A stretch of 64,000 nt of DNA, taken from the NCBI RefSeq assembly GCF_041429785.1, contig NZ_CP163423.1, positions 1,054,001 through 1,118,000 of the forward strand. Direction: 5' to 3'. This DNA is from Fretibacter rubidus (GTDB lineage: Bacteria; Pseudomonadota; Alphaproteobacteria; Caulobacterales; Maricaulaceae). A program made the position numbers and the translations under genes. The notes beneath the pieces are model-generated. The model worked only from the letters and a program-made list of their open reading frames with translations. It was not told the origin of the DNA and made no database searches. Shown here in pieces: positions 16,740 through 26,262 of this stretch. How positions within the stretch are numbered: position 1 is the stretch's first letter; every line of letters begins with the position of its first letter.

Positions 16740-17909
16740 CTAGGCGTCTTTATTGGCTTCAATCGGTTCAGCCACAACTTCGCGCCCCTCTAGCCGCAGC
16801 GCGATTTTTCCCGCAAGCATCGCCAGCGCGTCTTCACCAAACGCCTCCCGGCGCCAGCCTTTCAGCGCAGCAATATCAGCTTTCGCGCCAAACGCCGCCA
16901 GTTGTTCAATGTCACTATTATTGGCGACAAGGCGCGGGGCTATATCTTCATATTCTGTGCGCAGACGCAGCAGCGTCTTTAGCATTTCCATTCGCGGGCC
17001 CAGATTAGGCGGCATATTACGCGGACGCTCAATCTTGGGCGCGTAGTCTTCGGCATTGTCCACGGCGGCGGCAATGGCTTCGACCAAGGCTTTAGCCTTG
17101 GAACTGCGCTCAAATCCTTTGGGGATAGACCGCAGCCGTTCTAAAGCCTTTGTGTCCCGCGGGCGGTTCTGCGCAAGATCATAAAGACTGTCATCTTTAA
17201 GGACACGGCGTCGCGGAATATCGCGCGATATTGCTTCGCGCTCCCGCCATGCCGCAGCCGCTTTTAGCGCTGCGAGATAGGGCTTTTTGATATTACGCAC
17301 TTTCAGTCGTTCCCACGCCGTTTCAGGCTCAAAACTATAAAGGGCGGCATCCATTTGCGGGGCCATTTCTTCATTGACCCAGCCAAGACGACCTCGCGTC
17401 TGAAGCTCTTCGACCATACCGGGGTAAAGGTCACGCAGATGGGTGACGTCACCAATGGCGTAATGGAGTTGCTTGTCTGATAGCGGTCGGCGCGACCAAT
17501 CGGTAAAGCGCGCGCCCTTATCAAGGTTGATATCCAGCCGGCCTTTGACCAACGCCATATAGCCGACACTATCGCCAAAGCCGAGCGCCATGGCCGCAAT
17601 TTGCGTATCAAAGAGCGGGCCGGGCACAGCCCCGCAGAGCGCGTAGAATATTTCCATATCTTGGCGCGCCGCATGCATCACTTTCATGATGGCCTTATCC
17701 ATCAGAACATCAAGAAATGGGGTGAGGTCTAGGCCGTCGGCGAGGGGGTCTATGATCGCCTCATCCGTATCTGTCGCCGCTTGGATTAAACACAGCTGGC
17801 TGTAAAATGTGCTCTCGCGCATGAACTCTGTATCGACACAGATGAAGGCCTTGCCTTTGGTCGCGTTACAAAAGGCGGTCAGCGCCTCATTCGTTTTAAT
17901 AACTTGCAT
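16740..17909 (-). CDS. rnd: Ribonuclease D
   Basis: 389 aa 3'-5' exoribonuclease that trims tRNA precursors. The DEDD exonuclease core is visible: FICVDTEFMRESTFY (D and E of motif I), HAARQDMEIFY (motif II) and YAIGDVTHLRDLY (motif III). An HRDC-like helical domain follows from about residue 205 (KKPYLAALKAAAAWRE). A C-terminal extension of ~90 residues is helical. It is the first gene of a probable rnd-rluA-DUF1330 transcript. Confidence 0.92.
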   Translation of the reverse strand: MQVIKTNEALTAFCNATKGKAFICVDTEFMRESTFYSQLCLIQAATDTDEAIIDPLADGLDLTPFLDVLMDKAIMKVMHAARQDMEIFYALCGAVPGPLFDTQIAAMALGFGDSVGYMALVKGRLDINLDKGARFTDWSRRPLSDKQLHYAIGDVTHLRDLYPGMVEELQTRGRLGWVNEEMAPQMDAALYSFEPETAWERLKVRNIKKPYLAALKAAAAWREREAISRDIPRRRVLKDDSLYDLAQNRPRDTKALERLRSIPKGFERSSKAKALVEAIAAAVDNAEDYAPKIERPRNMPPNLGPRMEMLKTLLRLRTEYEDIAPRLVANNSDIEQLAAFGAKADIAALKGWRREAFGEDALAMLAGKIALRLEGREVVAEPIEANKDA

Positions 17910-17985
17910 GACAAAGGCCTAGCAGGGACGCGCGCGGGCGTCACCTGATTCGTAAAGCACAGCTGTGATTAAAGCGCTTAGGCGT

Positions 17986-19623
17986 CTAATGCCCGCCCAA
18001 AATGCCAGTGCGGATGTCATAATCCACGGCAAGGCCGTAATCAGGGTCATCATCACTATCGACCATTAATTGCCCAGCCTTATTGAGGAGGCGGTGACAT
18101 TCCTTTGTCAGGTGACGCAGCTGTAGTGTCTTGCCTGCTTGCGCGTAAGTTTCGGCCAACTGCTCAATCGCTTGTAGGGCAGATTGATCGACCACGCGAC
18201 TATCAAGGAAGTCAACGATAACAACATCGGGATCATTTTCGGCGTCAAATAATTCCTCAAATCCTTCGGCAGATCCAAAGAATAGCGGGCCTGTGATTTC
18301 GTAAACTTTCGCGCCGCTGTCATCAATATTGGTGCGCGCGGTAATGCGGCTAGCGTTATTCCAGGCGTAAGCCAGCGCCGACACAATCACACCGACCACA
18401 ACGGCCACAGCCAAATCGTGCCAAACCGTCACAACAGTCACAAGGATAATAACAAAGGCATCCATCAGCGGAACCTTGCGCATGATGGTAAAAGACTGCC
18501 ACGCAAAAGTGCCAATCACGACCATAAACATGACGCCCACAAGGGCCGCCAGCGGTATCATCTCAATCCATTCAGATGTGAACAGGATAAAGGCGAGCAG
18601 GAACAGTGCCGCAGAAATCCCCGCGAGCCGTGTGCGCCCGCCAGATTTCACGTTAATCATTGACTGGCCAATCATGGCGCAACCGCCCATGCCGCCAAAG
18701 AACCCAGTGACCAGATTGGACGCGCCTTGGGCGATACATTCTTGCGATGCGCCGCCGCGCTTATTGGTAATACGCCCAACGAGGTTTAACGTCAGCAAGC
18801 TCTCAATCAGGCCAATGGCGGCTAGGATAATGGCATAAGGCAAAATAATACGAAACGTTTCCAAATTTAGAGGCACCATCGGAATGTGAAAGCTCGGCAG
18901 CCCGCCCTCAATAGAGGCGAGGTCGCCGACGCGCGGCACATCAATATTAAATACAATCACAATCAGCGCGACAATACCAATGCCCGCTAGCGGCGCGGGA
19001 ATGAACTTGGTCACTTTGGGCGTGCCCCAAATAATTGCCATGGTTAGCGCGACAAGGCCCAACATCATATAAAGCGGCGCACCCGTCATGTAAGGCGCAT
19101 CAAACAGGCTCGGCCCGTGTGCGCCTTCTTTAATCACATGTTCGGCCCCTGGCACATGAAACTGTGACATCTGCGCGAGGAAGATAACAATCGCCAGCCC
19201 GTTAACAAAGCCCAGCATCACGGGATGGGGGACAAGGCGGATGAACTTGCCCAAATGGAACACGCCCGCGATGATTTGCAATAGGCCCATCAACACAACG
19301 GTCGCGAATAAATACTCGACCCCGTGCTGCGCGACCAGCGCGACCATGACAACCGCCAGCGCGCCTGTGGCCCCTGAAATCATACCGGGACGCCCGCCAA
19401 AGACAGCGGTGATTAATCCGACAATAAAGGCCGCATAAAGCCCGACCAGCGGATCAACACCCGCAACAAAAGCAAAGGCCACCGCTTCGGGGACCAACGC
19501 CAAGGCAACGGTCAGGCCAGACAGGATTTCAATCTTAATACGGTTTGGCGTAAAGCTAATATCCGTATCGCCCCCAGGAACGGCCAAACGGTCAGCAAAG
19601 GCAGATAATGTGGTGCGGATCAT
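17986..19623 (-). CDS. SulP-family anion transporter with STAS domain
   Basis: 545 aa inner-membrane protein with about ten or more hydrophobic segments (residues ~30-420) and a cytoplasmic STAS domain at the C-terminus (from ~435: ITGPLFFGSAEGFEELF, then VVIVDFLDSRVVDQSALQAIEQL). The signature near the N-terminus, VALALVPEAVAFAFVAGVDP, and the FFGGMGGCAMIGQSMIN segment are SulP/SLC26 hallmarks. Candidate substrates are sulfate, bicarbonate or other anions; the sequence does not decide. No carbonic anhydrase neighbour is seen. Confidence 0.9.
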   Translation of the reverse strand: MIRTTLSAFADRLAVPGGDTDISFTPNRIKIEILSGLTVALALVPEAVAFAFVAGVDPLVGLYAAFIVGLITAVFGGRPGMISGATGALAVVMVALVAQHGVEYLFATVVLMGLLQIIAGVFHLGKFIRLVPHPVMLGFVNGLAIVIFLAQMSQFHVPGAEHVIKEGAHGPSLFDAPYMTGAPLYMMLGLVALTMAIIWGTPKVTKFIPAPLAGIGIVALIVIVFNIDVPRVGDLASIEGGLPSFHIPMVPLNLETFRIILPYAIILAAIGLIESLLTLNLVGRITNKRGGASQECIAQGASNLVTGFFGGMGGCAMIGQSMINVKSGGRTRLAGISAALFLLAFILFTSEWIEMIPLAALVGVMFMVVIGTFAWQSFTIMRKVPLMDAFVIILVTVVTVWHDLAVAVVVGVIVSALAYAWNNASRITARTNIDDSGAKVYEITGPLFFGSAEGFEELFDAENDPDVVIVDFLDSRVVDQSALQAIEQLAETYAQAGKTLQLRHLTKECHRLLNKAGQLMVDSDDDPDYGLAVDYDIRTGILGGH

Positions 19624-19951
19624 GGCAGACTCACGAATGCGGGGTGAAAACGCGCGTCATAACGCATGATAGGTCAGATGCAAGGGGCGATGTGGGTTGG
19701 GGGATGTGAGGGGGGAAGAGGACGCGGTGCCAATATCCTCAAAGGGGACCTTAGCTCAGTGGATTAAGTCAGCTAAAGAAAGTTGGTAGTAATGTTTGCC
19801 GATACGGTAGTATTCGCGCGAAAAAGGAAGTTATTCTAGTCTTTCTCTCCCTAATTTCAGAATGTCGGGTCGGTATATTTCTTTCCTATTGATTAGGTAT
19901 GTCACAATACCTACGTAATATTCAATAAGCCAAAAAGACTGGGAGCAGGGA
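19624..19951. other. Intergenic region with tRNA-like fragment
   Basis: The 328 bases between the SulP gene and a small membrane-protein gene hold no convincing gene. The first part is G-rich; from about 19750 the sequence becomes visibly AT-richer. Bases 19744-19768 resemble the 5' end of a tRNA gene (acceptor-like GGGGACC, then TTAGCTCAGTGG), but the D-stem partner and everything after it are missing. The same stretch forms a 6-bp hairpin TTAGCT/AGCTAA. Confidence 0.4.
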
Positions 19952-20308
19952 ATGGAAGAGAAAACACAGAGCCAGAGCGGTGTTGATTGGGCCACGCTGT
20001 TGTTTTTTATTTTGGGTTTGGCTTTTGGTATCACAGCGGGTTTGCAAGATTGGAAATTAGACCCTTTTCTTGATGCTGTATCCCTTATTATTCTTGCGGC
20101 AACCTTACTGATCTCGGCTTTAACGGCAGGTCTGAAAGGTAAAGTATTTGGCATAATTGTCGCCTTGGCAGGGAGCGTTTTCGCTACGATTCTTTTAACA
20201 TTTTTGGGAATGCCTCCCCTTAGTGCATTGATGGTCACGCTTGGAATTTCCTGCTTGTCAGTTCTTAGCAGTATCTTTTTTGGTACAAGGCACCAAAAAA
20301 GAATTTAA
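19952..20308 (+). CDS. Small hypothetical membrane protein
   Basis: 118 aa with three to four hydrophobic segments (about residues 13-31, 41-60, 65-84 and 89-108) and short polar ends, so an integral inner-membrane protein of unknown function. A GGGAGCAGG stretch precedes the ATG. The base composition is more AT-rich than the neighbours and the gene stands alone in an islet between SulP and the HDAC-family gene, which suggests recent acquisition or weak constraint (inference). The coding sequence ends in a perfect 10-bp hairpin. Confidence 0.6.
   Translation: MEEKTQSQSGVDWATLLFFILGLAFGITAGLQDWKLDPFLDAVSLIILAATLLISALTAGLKGKVFGIIVALAGSVFATILLTFLGMPPLSALMVTLGISCLSVLSSIFFGTRHQKRI
20275..20301. 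repeat. Perfect hairpin at the 3' end of the small membrane-protein gene
   Basis: Arms CTTTTTTGGT and ACCAAAAAAG, loop of 7 bases, overlapping the last codons. It is not followed by a T run and the stem is A/T-rich, so it is not a classical terminator, though its position suggests a 3'-end or stability role. Confidence 0.4.
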
Positions 20309-20465
20309 CCGTTTCTTTAAAACCGCTTCATCAGGCTGCTTCAAAAATGAATGGTGACCGTGAGCATCTTAAAATCGCTCCAATTAAGACACTCGCCAAT
20401 GTCTTCTAAGCCCCCAAACCCTTTAAAGATTTTAGCTGCTTGCAAATCGCTCCTATTCACAACCC

Positions 20466-21494
20466 TCACCCTCCCATAAACCCCGTGAGTACACCCGCCG
20501 TATTGTCCCCAATCTCTGGGACGCCGTAGCCGCCTTCCATGATGAACACTGTGGGCAGGTTTAGGGTGCCGATTTTTGCGCCGTAATCGGGGTAGTCAGG
20601 GGTGGTGAGTTTAAAGGTGCTGATCGGGTCTTGTTCATAGGTATCGACCCCCAGCGATACGACGAGAGCGTCTGCGCCGAAATCTTGGATACGGGTTAGC
20701 GCGTGCTCTAACGCCTCGCGCCAGACGGGATAGGGCGTGCCAGCGGGCAGGGGATAATTGGCGGTGAAGCCTTTGCCCGCGCCTTCCCCGACCTCGTCTT
20801 CATGGCCCCAAAAATAGGGAAAATGGTGGTCGGGTTCGCCGTGGATTGAGGTGAAAAACACATCATCGCGGGCATAGAAAATATCTTGCGTGCCATTGCC
20901 GTGGTGAAAATCAACATCAAGTATAGCGACTTTGCCTGCGCCTTTATCGCGCAGTCTCTGCGCCGCAATCGCGGCGTAATTCAGCAAGCAATAGCCTGAC
21001 ATATAATCTGCCCCTGCGTGATGGCCCGGCGGGCGGGTCAGGGTAAAGGCGGCACCGCCAGACGCGCTGACGCTATCGGCTGCGGCGACGGCACAATCCG
21101 CAACGGCCTTTAATCCGTGCCAACTGGTTTGGGTGATGACCGTGTCTGACGAGCTACAGAAATATCCGGCTGCGCCGTCAATATCGATGGGGGGTTCCGC
21201 GCGGCGCGGGCGGTGCGGGTAACTCATGGGTAGGACATCGCCGCTATAACCTGCCGCTTGCCAACGGCTCCACGCGGTTTGCAGGAAATGCAGATAATCC
21301 GCCGTGTGTACGCGCGCAATCGCGCTCATATCGCAAGGCTCTGGCGTGATAAAATTCGTCAGCCCCGCCCGAGATAATCCCGCCAGTAATTTATCCAATC
21401 GGTGCGTGCCCTCATGGGCAGGCACAAAAGCCCCGCGGTGAAGCTCTAGCGCTGGCGCATGCAGTGCGTGATCATCGGTGTAGACGATATCCAA
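20466..21494 (-). CDS. Histone-deacetylase family amidohydrolase
   Basis: Zn-dependent deacetylase/amidohydrolase of the HDAC superfamily (related to acetoin-utilisation and acetylpolyamine hydrolases). I place the start at TTG 21494, giving 342 aa: homology begins right there (DIVYTDDHALHAPALE), GGAAG lies about 9 bases upstream, and the gene then begins 4 bases after the M1-peptidase stop. The ATG at 21566 would overlap that gene by 68 bases. Active-site parts: TRPPGHHAGADYMSGYC (paired His), ILDVDFHHGNGTQDIF (metal Asp and His), LVVSLGVDTYEQDP (second metal Asp) and the GGYG transition-state Tyr near the end. Substrate unknown; coupling to a peptidase is noteworthy. Confidence 0.88.
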   Translation of the reverse strand: MDIVYTDDHALHAPALELHRGAFVPAHEGTHRLDKLLAGLSRAGLTNFITPEPCDMSAIARVHTADYLHFLQTAWSRWQAAGYSGDVLPMSYPHRPRRAEPPIDIDGAAGYFCSSSDTVITQTSWHGLKAVADCAVAAADSVSASGGAAFTLTRPPGHHAGADYMSGYCLLNYAAIAAQRLRDKGAGKVAILDVDFHHGNGTQDIFYARDDVFFTSIHGEPDHHFPYFWGHEDEVGEGAGKGFTANYPLPAGTPYPVWREALEHALTRIQDFGADALVVSLGVDTYEQDPISTFKLTTPDYPDYGAKIGTLNLPTVFIMEGGYGVPEIGDNTAGVLTGFMGG

Positions 21495-21498
21495 GGAA

Positions 21499-23418
21499 TT
21501 ACTCTTCCAAAATATCGCTAATCCGACGTTGGGCGATGGGGTGGTAGCCGTCTTTGGCAGTGGCAAAAATGCGGTCGGCCGTATCGGCTTTTCCGTTATC
21601 TGCCAGCGCGCCGTAAAGGCGGTAGATAAATTTGCCGCGCCCGACCGTCATCAGAAACTCCTCCAGTGCGGGCATAGCGGGCTCATAATCGCCTTTAATG
21701 GCTTGCATATACCAAGCAAAGGCGGTCTCTGCATTTTGTGTGCCTGTGAGCCCGAACGCCTCGTCTAGCGCTTTGAACTGCGCTTGGGTGAGCGTCGGTA
21801 GCCCGTTGAGGAAATGCAGCCATTCATGTGTTGACCAATCATCTGTCGGCAGTTCGCTCGCGGTAATGTCGCCAGATGTCCAGCGCGCAGATGCGGCGGC
21901 AACCTCATCAAAGGCATCTGACTTTGGCTTGCGCGCTGTGTCTGGCAGACCCGGTCCATAGACCCATGCCGCAATTTCGGCATCAGTGACGGCGTTTGGG
22001 TATGTGTTACGAAGGTTCGCGTCCATAAAGCCAAGGAAGTCTTCTGTCGTGATGCTGTCAAAGGCATAGGCATTGAAATAAGATTTTAGGAACGGATCAA
22101 AGGCCTCACGTCCAAAACGGTCTTCGAGGAAAAACAGAAAATTTGCGCCCTTGATATAGGATACAAGGGTGAAAGCATCATCTGGATGTTGCATGTCATC
22201 TGGTAGTTTAAGATGCGTCAACTCGGGCCGCTTGGCCTCTGAAATCGCGCGTTTCATACCTTCCAAATCAAGAACCTGCTCCATGACGGCTCGCCGTTTC
22301 CCGTAAAGTTCTTCCATCACACGGTTTTCAACATAGCTCGTGAAACCTTCATTTAGCCAGGCATCGCGCCAATTTGAATTGGTCACCAGATTACCAGACC
22401 AGCTATGGGCCAGCTCATGCGCGACCACGTTCGTCAGCGACTTATCGCCCGCAATCAGGGTCGGCGTCATAAATGACAGACGCGGATTTTCCATGCCGCC
22501 GTAAGGAAAGCTTGGCGGCAAGACGATGAGGTCATAACGCCCCCAACGATATGGCCCGTAAAGCGCTGTATTGGCGACCTCCATCATTGGCGTTTCTGCA
22601 AATTCCTCGGCGGAGGCGTCTAGGATATACTCTTCGGCATAAACACCGATCGTGTCGTTAATCGCCTTGAATTTGATGTCACCCACCGCAATCGCAATCA
22701 GGTAGCTGGGGATGGGTTGCGGCATAGAAAACTGCCAATTACCGTTTGCGTCTTGGCCGTCTTGAGATGCACTCATGAGCGGTAGCAAGCCTTCAGGCAC
22801 GCGCAATGACGCCTCATAGGTCAGCCGCACAGCGGGCGTGTCTTGGACGGGTAACATGGTGCGGGCGTTAATCGCTTGCGCTTGGGAAAACAGATATGGT
22901 TTTTCCTTACCCGCAGTCTGGGCCGGGGTCAGCCATTGCAGGCCTTCGGCCTCTGGGCTGGTTTGATAAATTATCCGAAGCTGGCTGGCGTCCGCGCCAA
23001 TATCAATGCGCATGGCAGAGCCCATCATAGGGTCAGGGTCGGCCAGCGTGTAATCCGTCGGCATCCAACCGTCATCTGTCTCTAGCGCCACAGCTTTAAT
23101 CAATAAATCTTTGGTATCCAGCACGAGGGTCGTCGCATTTGGGTCAAGGCGTGTAAACTGTAATGTTACCGCCCCGTCCAAAACTTTGCGGTCAAAATCA
23201 ACGTCCAAATCAAGCGCTGCATGGTTGACCACGACGTCTTGGTAATTGGCGTAAGTGAATTGATCGGCGGTAAAGAAACGCTCGGACGGAACAATGGTTT
23301 GCGACGCGCTATTTTCAGCAGACCCCACCTCACTAGGCGGATTGGTCGGTCCGCAGGCCGTCAAAGTGAGTGTGGCAGCGGCAAGCACTGAAAAAGCAGA
23401 GAGGCGAGCAATAGTCAT
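21499..23418 (-). CDS. M1-family metalloaminopeptidase lipoprotein (LTA4-hydrolase type)
   Basis: 639 aa exported zinc peptidase with a lipoprotein signal (LTLTAC, Cys22). The catalytic centre is H334-E-L-A-H338 with the third ligand E357 in NEGFTSYVE, and the substrate-anchoring GGMENP motif lies at 307-312. The GGMEN form and the C-terminal helical domain (residues ~480-639, ARM-like) resemble the leukotriene-A4-hydrolase branch, which is active as an aminopeptidase. Being membrane-anchored in the periplasm, it would trim short peptides for uptake. It is followed by the HDAC-family gene and probably forms an operon with it. Confidence 0.9.
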   Translation of the reverse strand: MTIARLSAFSVLAAATLTLTACGPTNPPSEVGSAENSASQTIVPSERFFTADQFTYANYQDVVVNHAALDLDVDFDRKVLDGAVTLQFTRLDPNATTLVLDTKDLLIKAVALETDDGWMPTDYTLADPDPMMGSAMRIDIGADASQLRIIYQTSPEAEGLQWLTPAQTAGKEKPYLFSQAQAINARTMLPVQDTPAVRLTYEASLRVPEGLLPLMSASQDGQDANGNWQFSMPQPIPSYLIAIAVGDIKFKAINDTIGVYAEEYILDASAEEFAETPMMEVANTALYGPYRWGRYDLIVLPPSFPYGGMENPRLSFMTPTLIAGDKSLTNVVAHELAHSWSGNLVTNSNWRDAWLNEGFTSYVENRVMEELYGKRRAVMEQVLDLEGMKRAISEAKRPELTHLKLPDDMQHPDDAFTLVSYIKGANFLFFLEDRFGREAFDPFLKSYFNAYAFDSITTEDFLGFMDANLRNTYPNAVTDAEIAAWVYGPGLPDTARKPKSDAFDEVAAASARWTSGDITASELPTDDWSTHEWLHFLNGLPTLTQAQFKALDEAFGLTGTQNAETAFAWYMQAIKGDYEPAMPALEEFLMTVGRGKFIYRLYGALADNGKADTADRIFATAKDGYHPIAQRRISDILEE

Positions 23419-23565
23419 GGCGTAGATTCCTTTATATTTTGCACAAGTCTACGCCCACGTCACAGGCTTCACAAGCGCCTAGATGATGTTGCGCTGCACA
23501 GCGTCCTAAAGTTCCTGTTAATACGGCTGCTCTAAAAGGGGCGCTGGGCACACATTGGGACCGCT

Positions 23566-24964
23566 ATGTTTAACCCCGTACAAAGCAAAATAGAGACTCG
23601 CTTTGCCTTGGGTGGTCTCTGCGCGGTATTTCTATGGGCGAGTATTGCTCAAACGGCCCAAGCCCAACAGCGAGAATTTTATAACGGCAGCTTTGAGGCC
23701 AATGACCCGCAAGGTCCTGGCACGCCGAATTGGCAAATTTTCAACAATGCGGCCGTGGATGAATGGTCATCAACCACGAATGAGATTGAGTTATGGGACA
23801 GCACCTTTTAACAGCATCACATCTTTTGAAGGGAATGTTCACGCCGAAATGAATGCCAATCAGCCCGGCGCACTTTACCAAGAAGTGTGCTTGATTGCGG
23901 GCGAGACAGTCGGTTGGAGCTTTGCCCACCGTGCGCGCTCGGGCGGGCCAAACCCGCAGGTGGCATTGCTCGAAATTGCCAATAATACGACGGGTGTCGT
24001 GTTTCAATCACTGGCCACCCAATCCACAGTCATTGGCGCACCGTGGCAAGTGAATACGGGCAGCACGACCTATAGCGGCGCAACAGGTACGCAGCGCGTC
24101 CAATTTCGGACAACAAACCCGGGTAGTTTCGGTAACTTCGTTGATGATCTGCGCCTAAATATTGCGGCCTTTGCGCAATTTAGCGCCAGTAGCTATTCTG
24201 ATTTTGAAGCCTCTGGCGGTAATTTGCCTGTCATCATCATGGACGGCCGCGTGGAGGTGCCGACCACTATTCCAATCACCATTACGGGCGGCACGGCGGA
24301 TGGGGCGGATTATACGCTGACATCATCGTCTATCACTATTCCTGTTGGGCTTTATAACGGGACGGCTTTTCCTTTGCCGTTGGTGATATCGGATAATTTT
24401 ATTGGTTAGCCTGACGAGACAATAACCTTTGCTTTGGGCACGCCGAGCACAAGCGAGATTATATTTGCGCGCACGGTTTGTGACGGCGGCGCACCGCAAA
24501 CCACAACCAGCTATACAATTATCAATGACGACGCGCGGCTGGAAGCGAATAAGACCGTGGCGATGTATAACCCAAGCGGGGGCATTGCGGATTACGCTAT
24601 CCCAGGGAACGAAGTCGTCTATACGATTGCGGTCGAAAATACCGGGCTAATTGCCGTGGATAGTAACAGTATTTTCCTGACCGATAGGCTTCCCCCCGAG
24701 GTGGAGTTTTATAACGGCACAGGCGGTGGTGTCGGTGCGGTGACGTTTTCGACAACAGCACCAGGGCTGAGTTTTAATGCTGCGACTGATCTGACGTTTT
24801 CTGATCAAACAGCGCAACCGGTTGATGTCAGCGACTGTAGTTACAGTGCAAGCACTGGGCATGACGCGAATATTAAACATGTGTGTTTCAGTCCCCAAGG
24901 CGTGCTGCCGCCGGGTGACCCAAATCCGAGTTTTTCAGTGCAGTTTAGAACGCGGGTGAAATAG
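23566..24964 (+). pseudogene. Degraded surface protein with Calx-beta-like and DUF11-like domains
   Basis: One ancestral gene broken twice. The first piece (23566-23811) encodes a signal peptide ending QTAQAQ and EFYNGSFEANDP; it stops at TAA after IELWDSTF. Skipping one T of the T4 run at 23806-23809 restores the reading into NSITSFEGNVHAEMN and on. That frame then meets TAG at 24407, exactly where DNFIG-x-PDETITFALG needs one residue, fitting a GAG-to-TAG change. Downstream the same frame continues as a DUF11-type domain (ANKTVAMYNP, NEVVYTIAVENTGLIAVD, FLTDRLPPEV) to a natural-looking end FSVQFRTRVK. Intact, it would have been a secreted repeat-domain protein of about 465 aa. Confidence 0.8.
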
Positions 24965-24986
24965 TAAGGCGGTTACAGCTCCGCAG

Positions 24987-26153
24987 CTACTCCCCCTTCG
25001 GCAGACCGTATTTTTCGGGATGATTAAAGCGGCTAACACTTTCCATCAGCTCTTTCATGGCAACCCCTGTTTCGGGCAATTGATCACGTGGTAAGTCCAT
25101 GTGATTAATCGGGAACTCTTGGATATATTGATCCAAAACAGGCTTTGTCATCTCATAGGCATAATTGGGAATTTTGCGGTTTTTGCGAAATTCAGCAATG
25201 GGAATCTCTGCCTCTATGATGTCATCTTCGGTAAGGGATTTTGACTTGGCGAGGATTTTGGCTTTCGGCCCGATGATGACGCTTTCGCCCGCGCTGTAGC
25301 CGGGGATATCAAAGGCGATATTGACCATGGGCGAGTAAAAATTATTGTAATAAGCCGTGGCACGCACGTCATATTCCGCAAATAATGTTGCGGTGCGGAT
25401 CATGATCTCTGTTCCGCGCAGGGCAAAGGCGGCAAAGATAAACGGGTCAAATTGAACCGTGGAGATCGCGATATTACCGTATTCTGTCATCAGCACAGGA
25501 AACTCTTCCTCGATGCCGTACATGGCGCGGTATTTGTCCCGCACAGATTCAATCGTGGTCGTCGTAATCTCGCGGTCTGGATAGATGCGTTTGATATTGC
25601 GCGATTTCCAGAACTTTTTCACGACCTCGCCGTCGCGGTTAATCACCGCATTAATTGATAATATATGTCCCGGCCAATCATCATCGGTTGCATAGGTTCC
25701 AAACACCAAATAGGTGTCACAATCGCGCGCAATTTTCCCGAGGCGCTCTGTCTCTGGTCCCGGAATTTGCACCGTATATTTCAGCTTTTCTGTGCGCGAT
25801 CCGCCTGAATAGCCCGTCAGTGGAAATTCGTGATACAGCAGGAAATCGGGCTTTTTACCTGTGGTGCAAGCTTTGTCGGCCATGGCCTCCATATGTTTTA
25901 GATTATGGTCTAAGCCTTCTTCAATGGTCGGGAAATCGGTCAAATTATCGACCGTGGTCTGAAGGACTTTGATAACGATATTGTCTTTTTCCAGAGGGAT
26001 TGTCGGATAGCTCCCATCGGGCCGCACAAGGGCTGGCATCGTATCAGTCGCAGGTGTCGCTTGAGTAGGCGTCGCTTCTGCGGCGGTCTCTGGACTTTGA
26101 GCTTGGCATGCAACGAGGGCTAAGCCCGCAGCTGTGATGGCGAGATGTTTCAT
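24987..26153 (-). CDS. Nitrilase-superfamily lipoprotein lacking the catalytic Cys
   Basis: 388 aa from ATG 26153 (AAGGGGAAAG just upstream); an in-frame start at 26288 is unlikely because a lipoprotein signal begins at 26153 (lipobox LVAC, Cys16). The mature chain has the carbon-nitrogen hydrolase fold: LLYHEFPLTGYSGG with E109, VVKKFWKSRNI with K183, and LVFGTYATDDDWPGHILSINAVINRDGEVV. At the nucleophile position, where active members have C-Y/F-D, the sequence reads TVQFDPFIF, so Cys is Q234. It is therefore probably not an amidase of the usual mechanism; a binding or scaffold role is possible (inference). It is exported, unlike most nitrilases. Confidence 0.75.
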   Translation of the reverse strand: MKHLAITAAGLALVACQAQSPETAAEATPTQATPATDTMPALVRPDGSYPTIPLEKDNIVIKVLQTTVDNLTDFPTIEEGLDHNLKHMEAMADKACTTGKKPDFLLYHEFPLTGYSGGSRTEKLKYTVQIPGPETERLGKIARDCDTYLVFGTYATDDDWPGHILSINAVINRDGEVVKKFWKSRNIKRIYPDREITTTTIESVRDKYRAMYGIEEEFPVLMTEYGNIAISTVQFDPFIFAAFALRGTEIMIRTATLFAEYDVRATAYYNNFYSPMVNIAFDIPGYSAGESVIIGPKAKILAKSKSLTEDDIIEAEIPIAEFRKNRKIPNYAYEMTKPVLDQYIQEFPINHMDLPRDQLPETGVAMKELMESVSRFNHPEKYGLPKGE

Positions 26154-26262
26154 GGTCTTTCCCCTTTTCACAGTACAATACAGCGGGGTAGCGCGCGTGC
26201 GATTGAGGTTTCGCAAACTTGCAACGGCTGCCGTATTAAGTGTTTTGTGAGACTTTGCTGCT

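Noticed and set aside
19744-19820. A complete tRNA gene
   Set aside because: Only the acceptor and D-loop-like 5' part can be seen; no anticodon or T arm follows.
19831-20238. 135-codon frame antisense to the small membrane protein
   Set aside because: The plus-strand frame has a better ribosome site and a sensible membrane topology; the antisense frame has neither.
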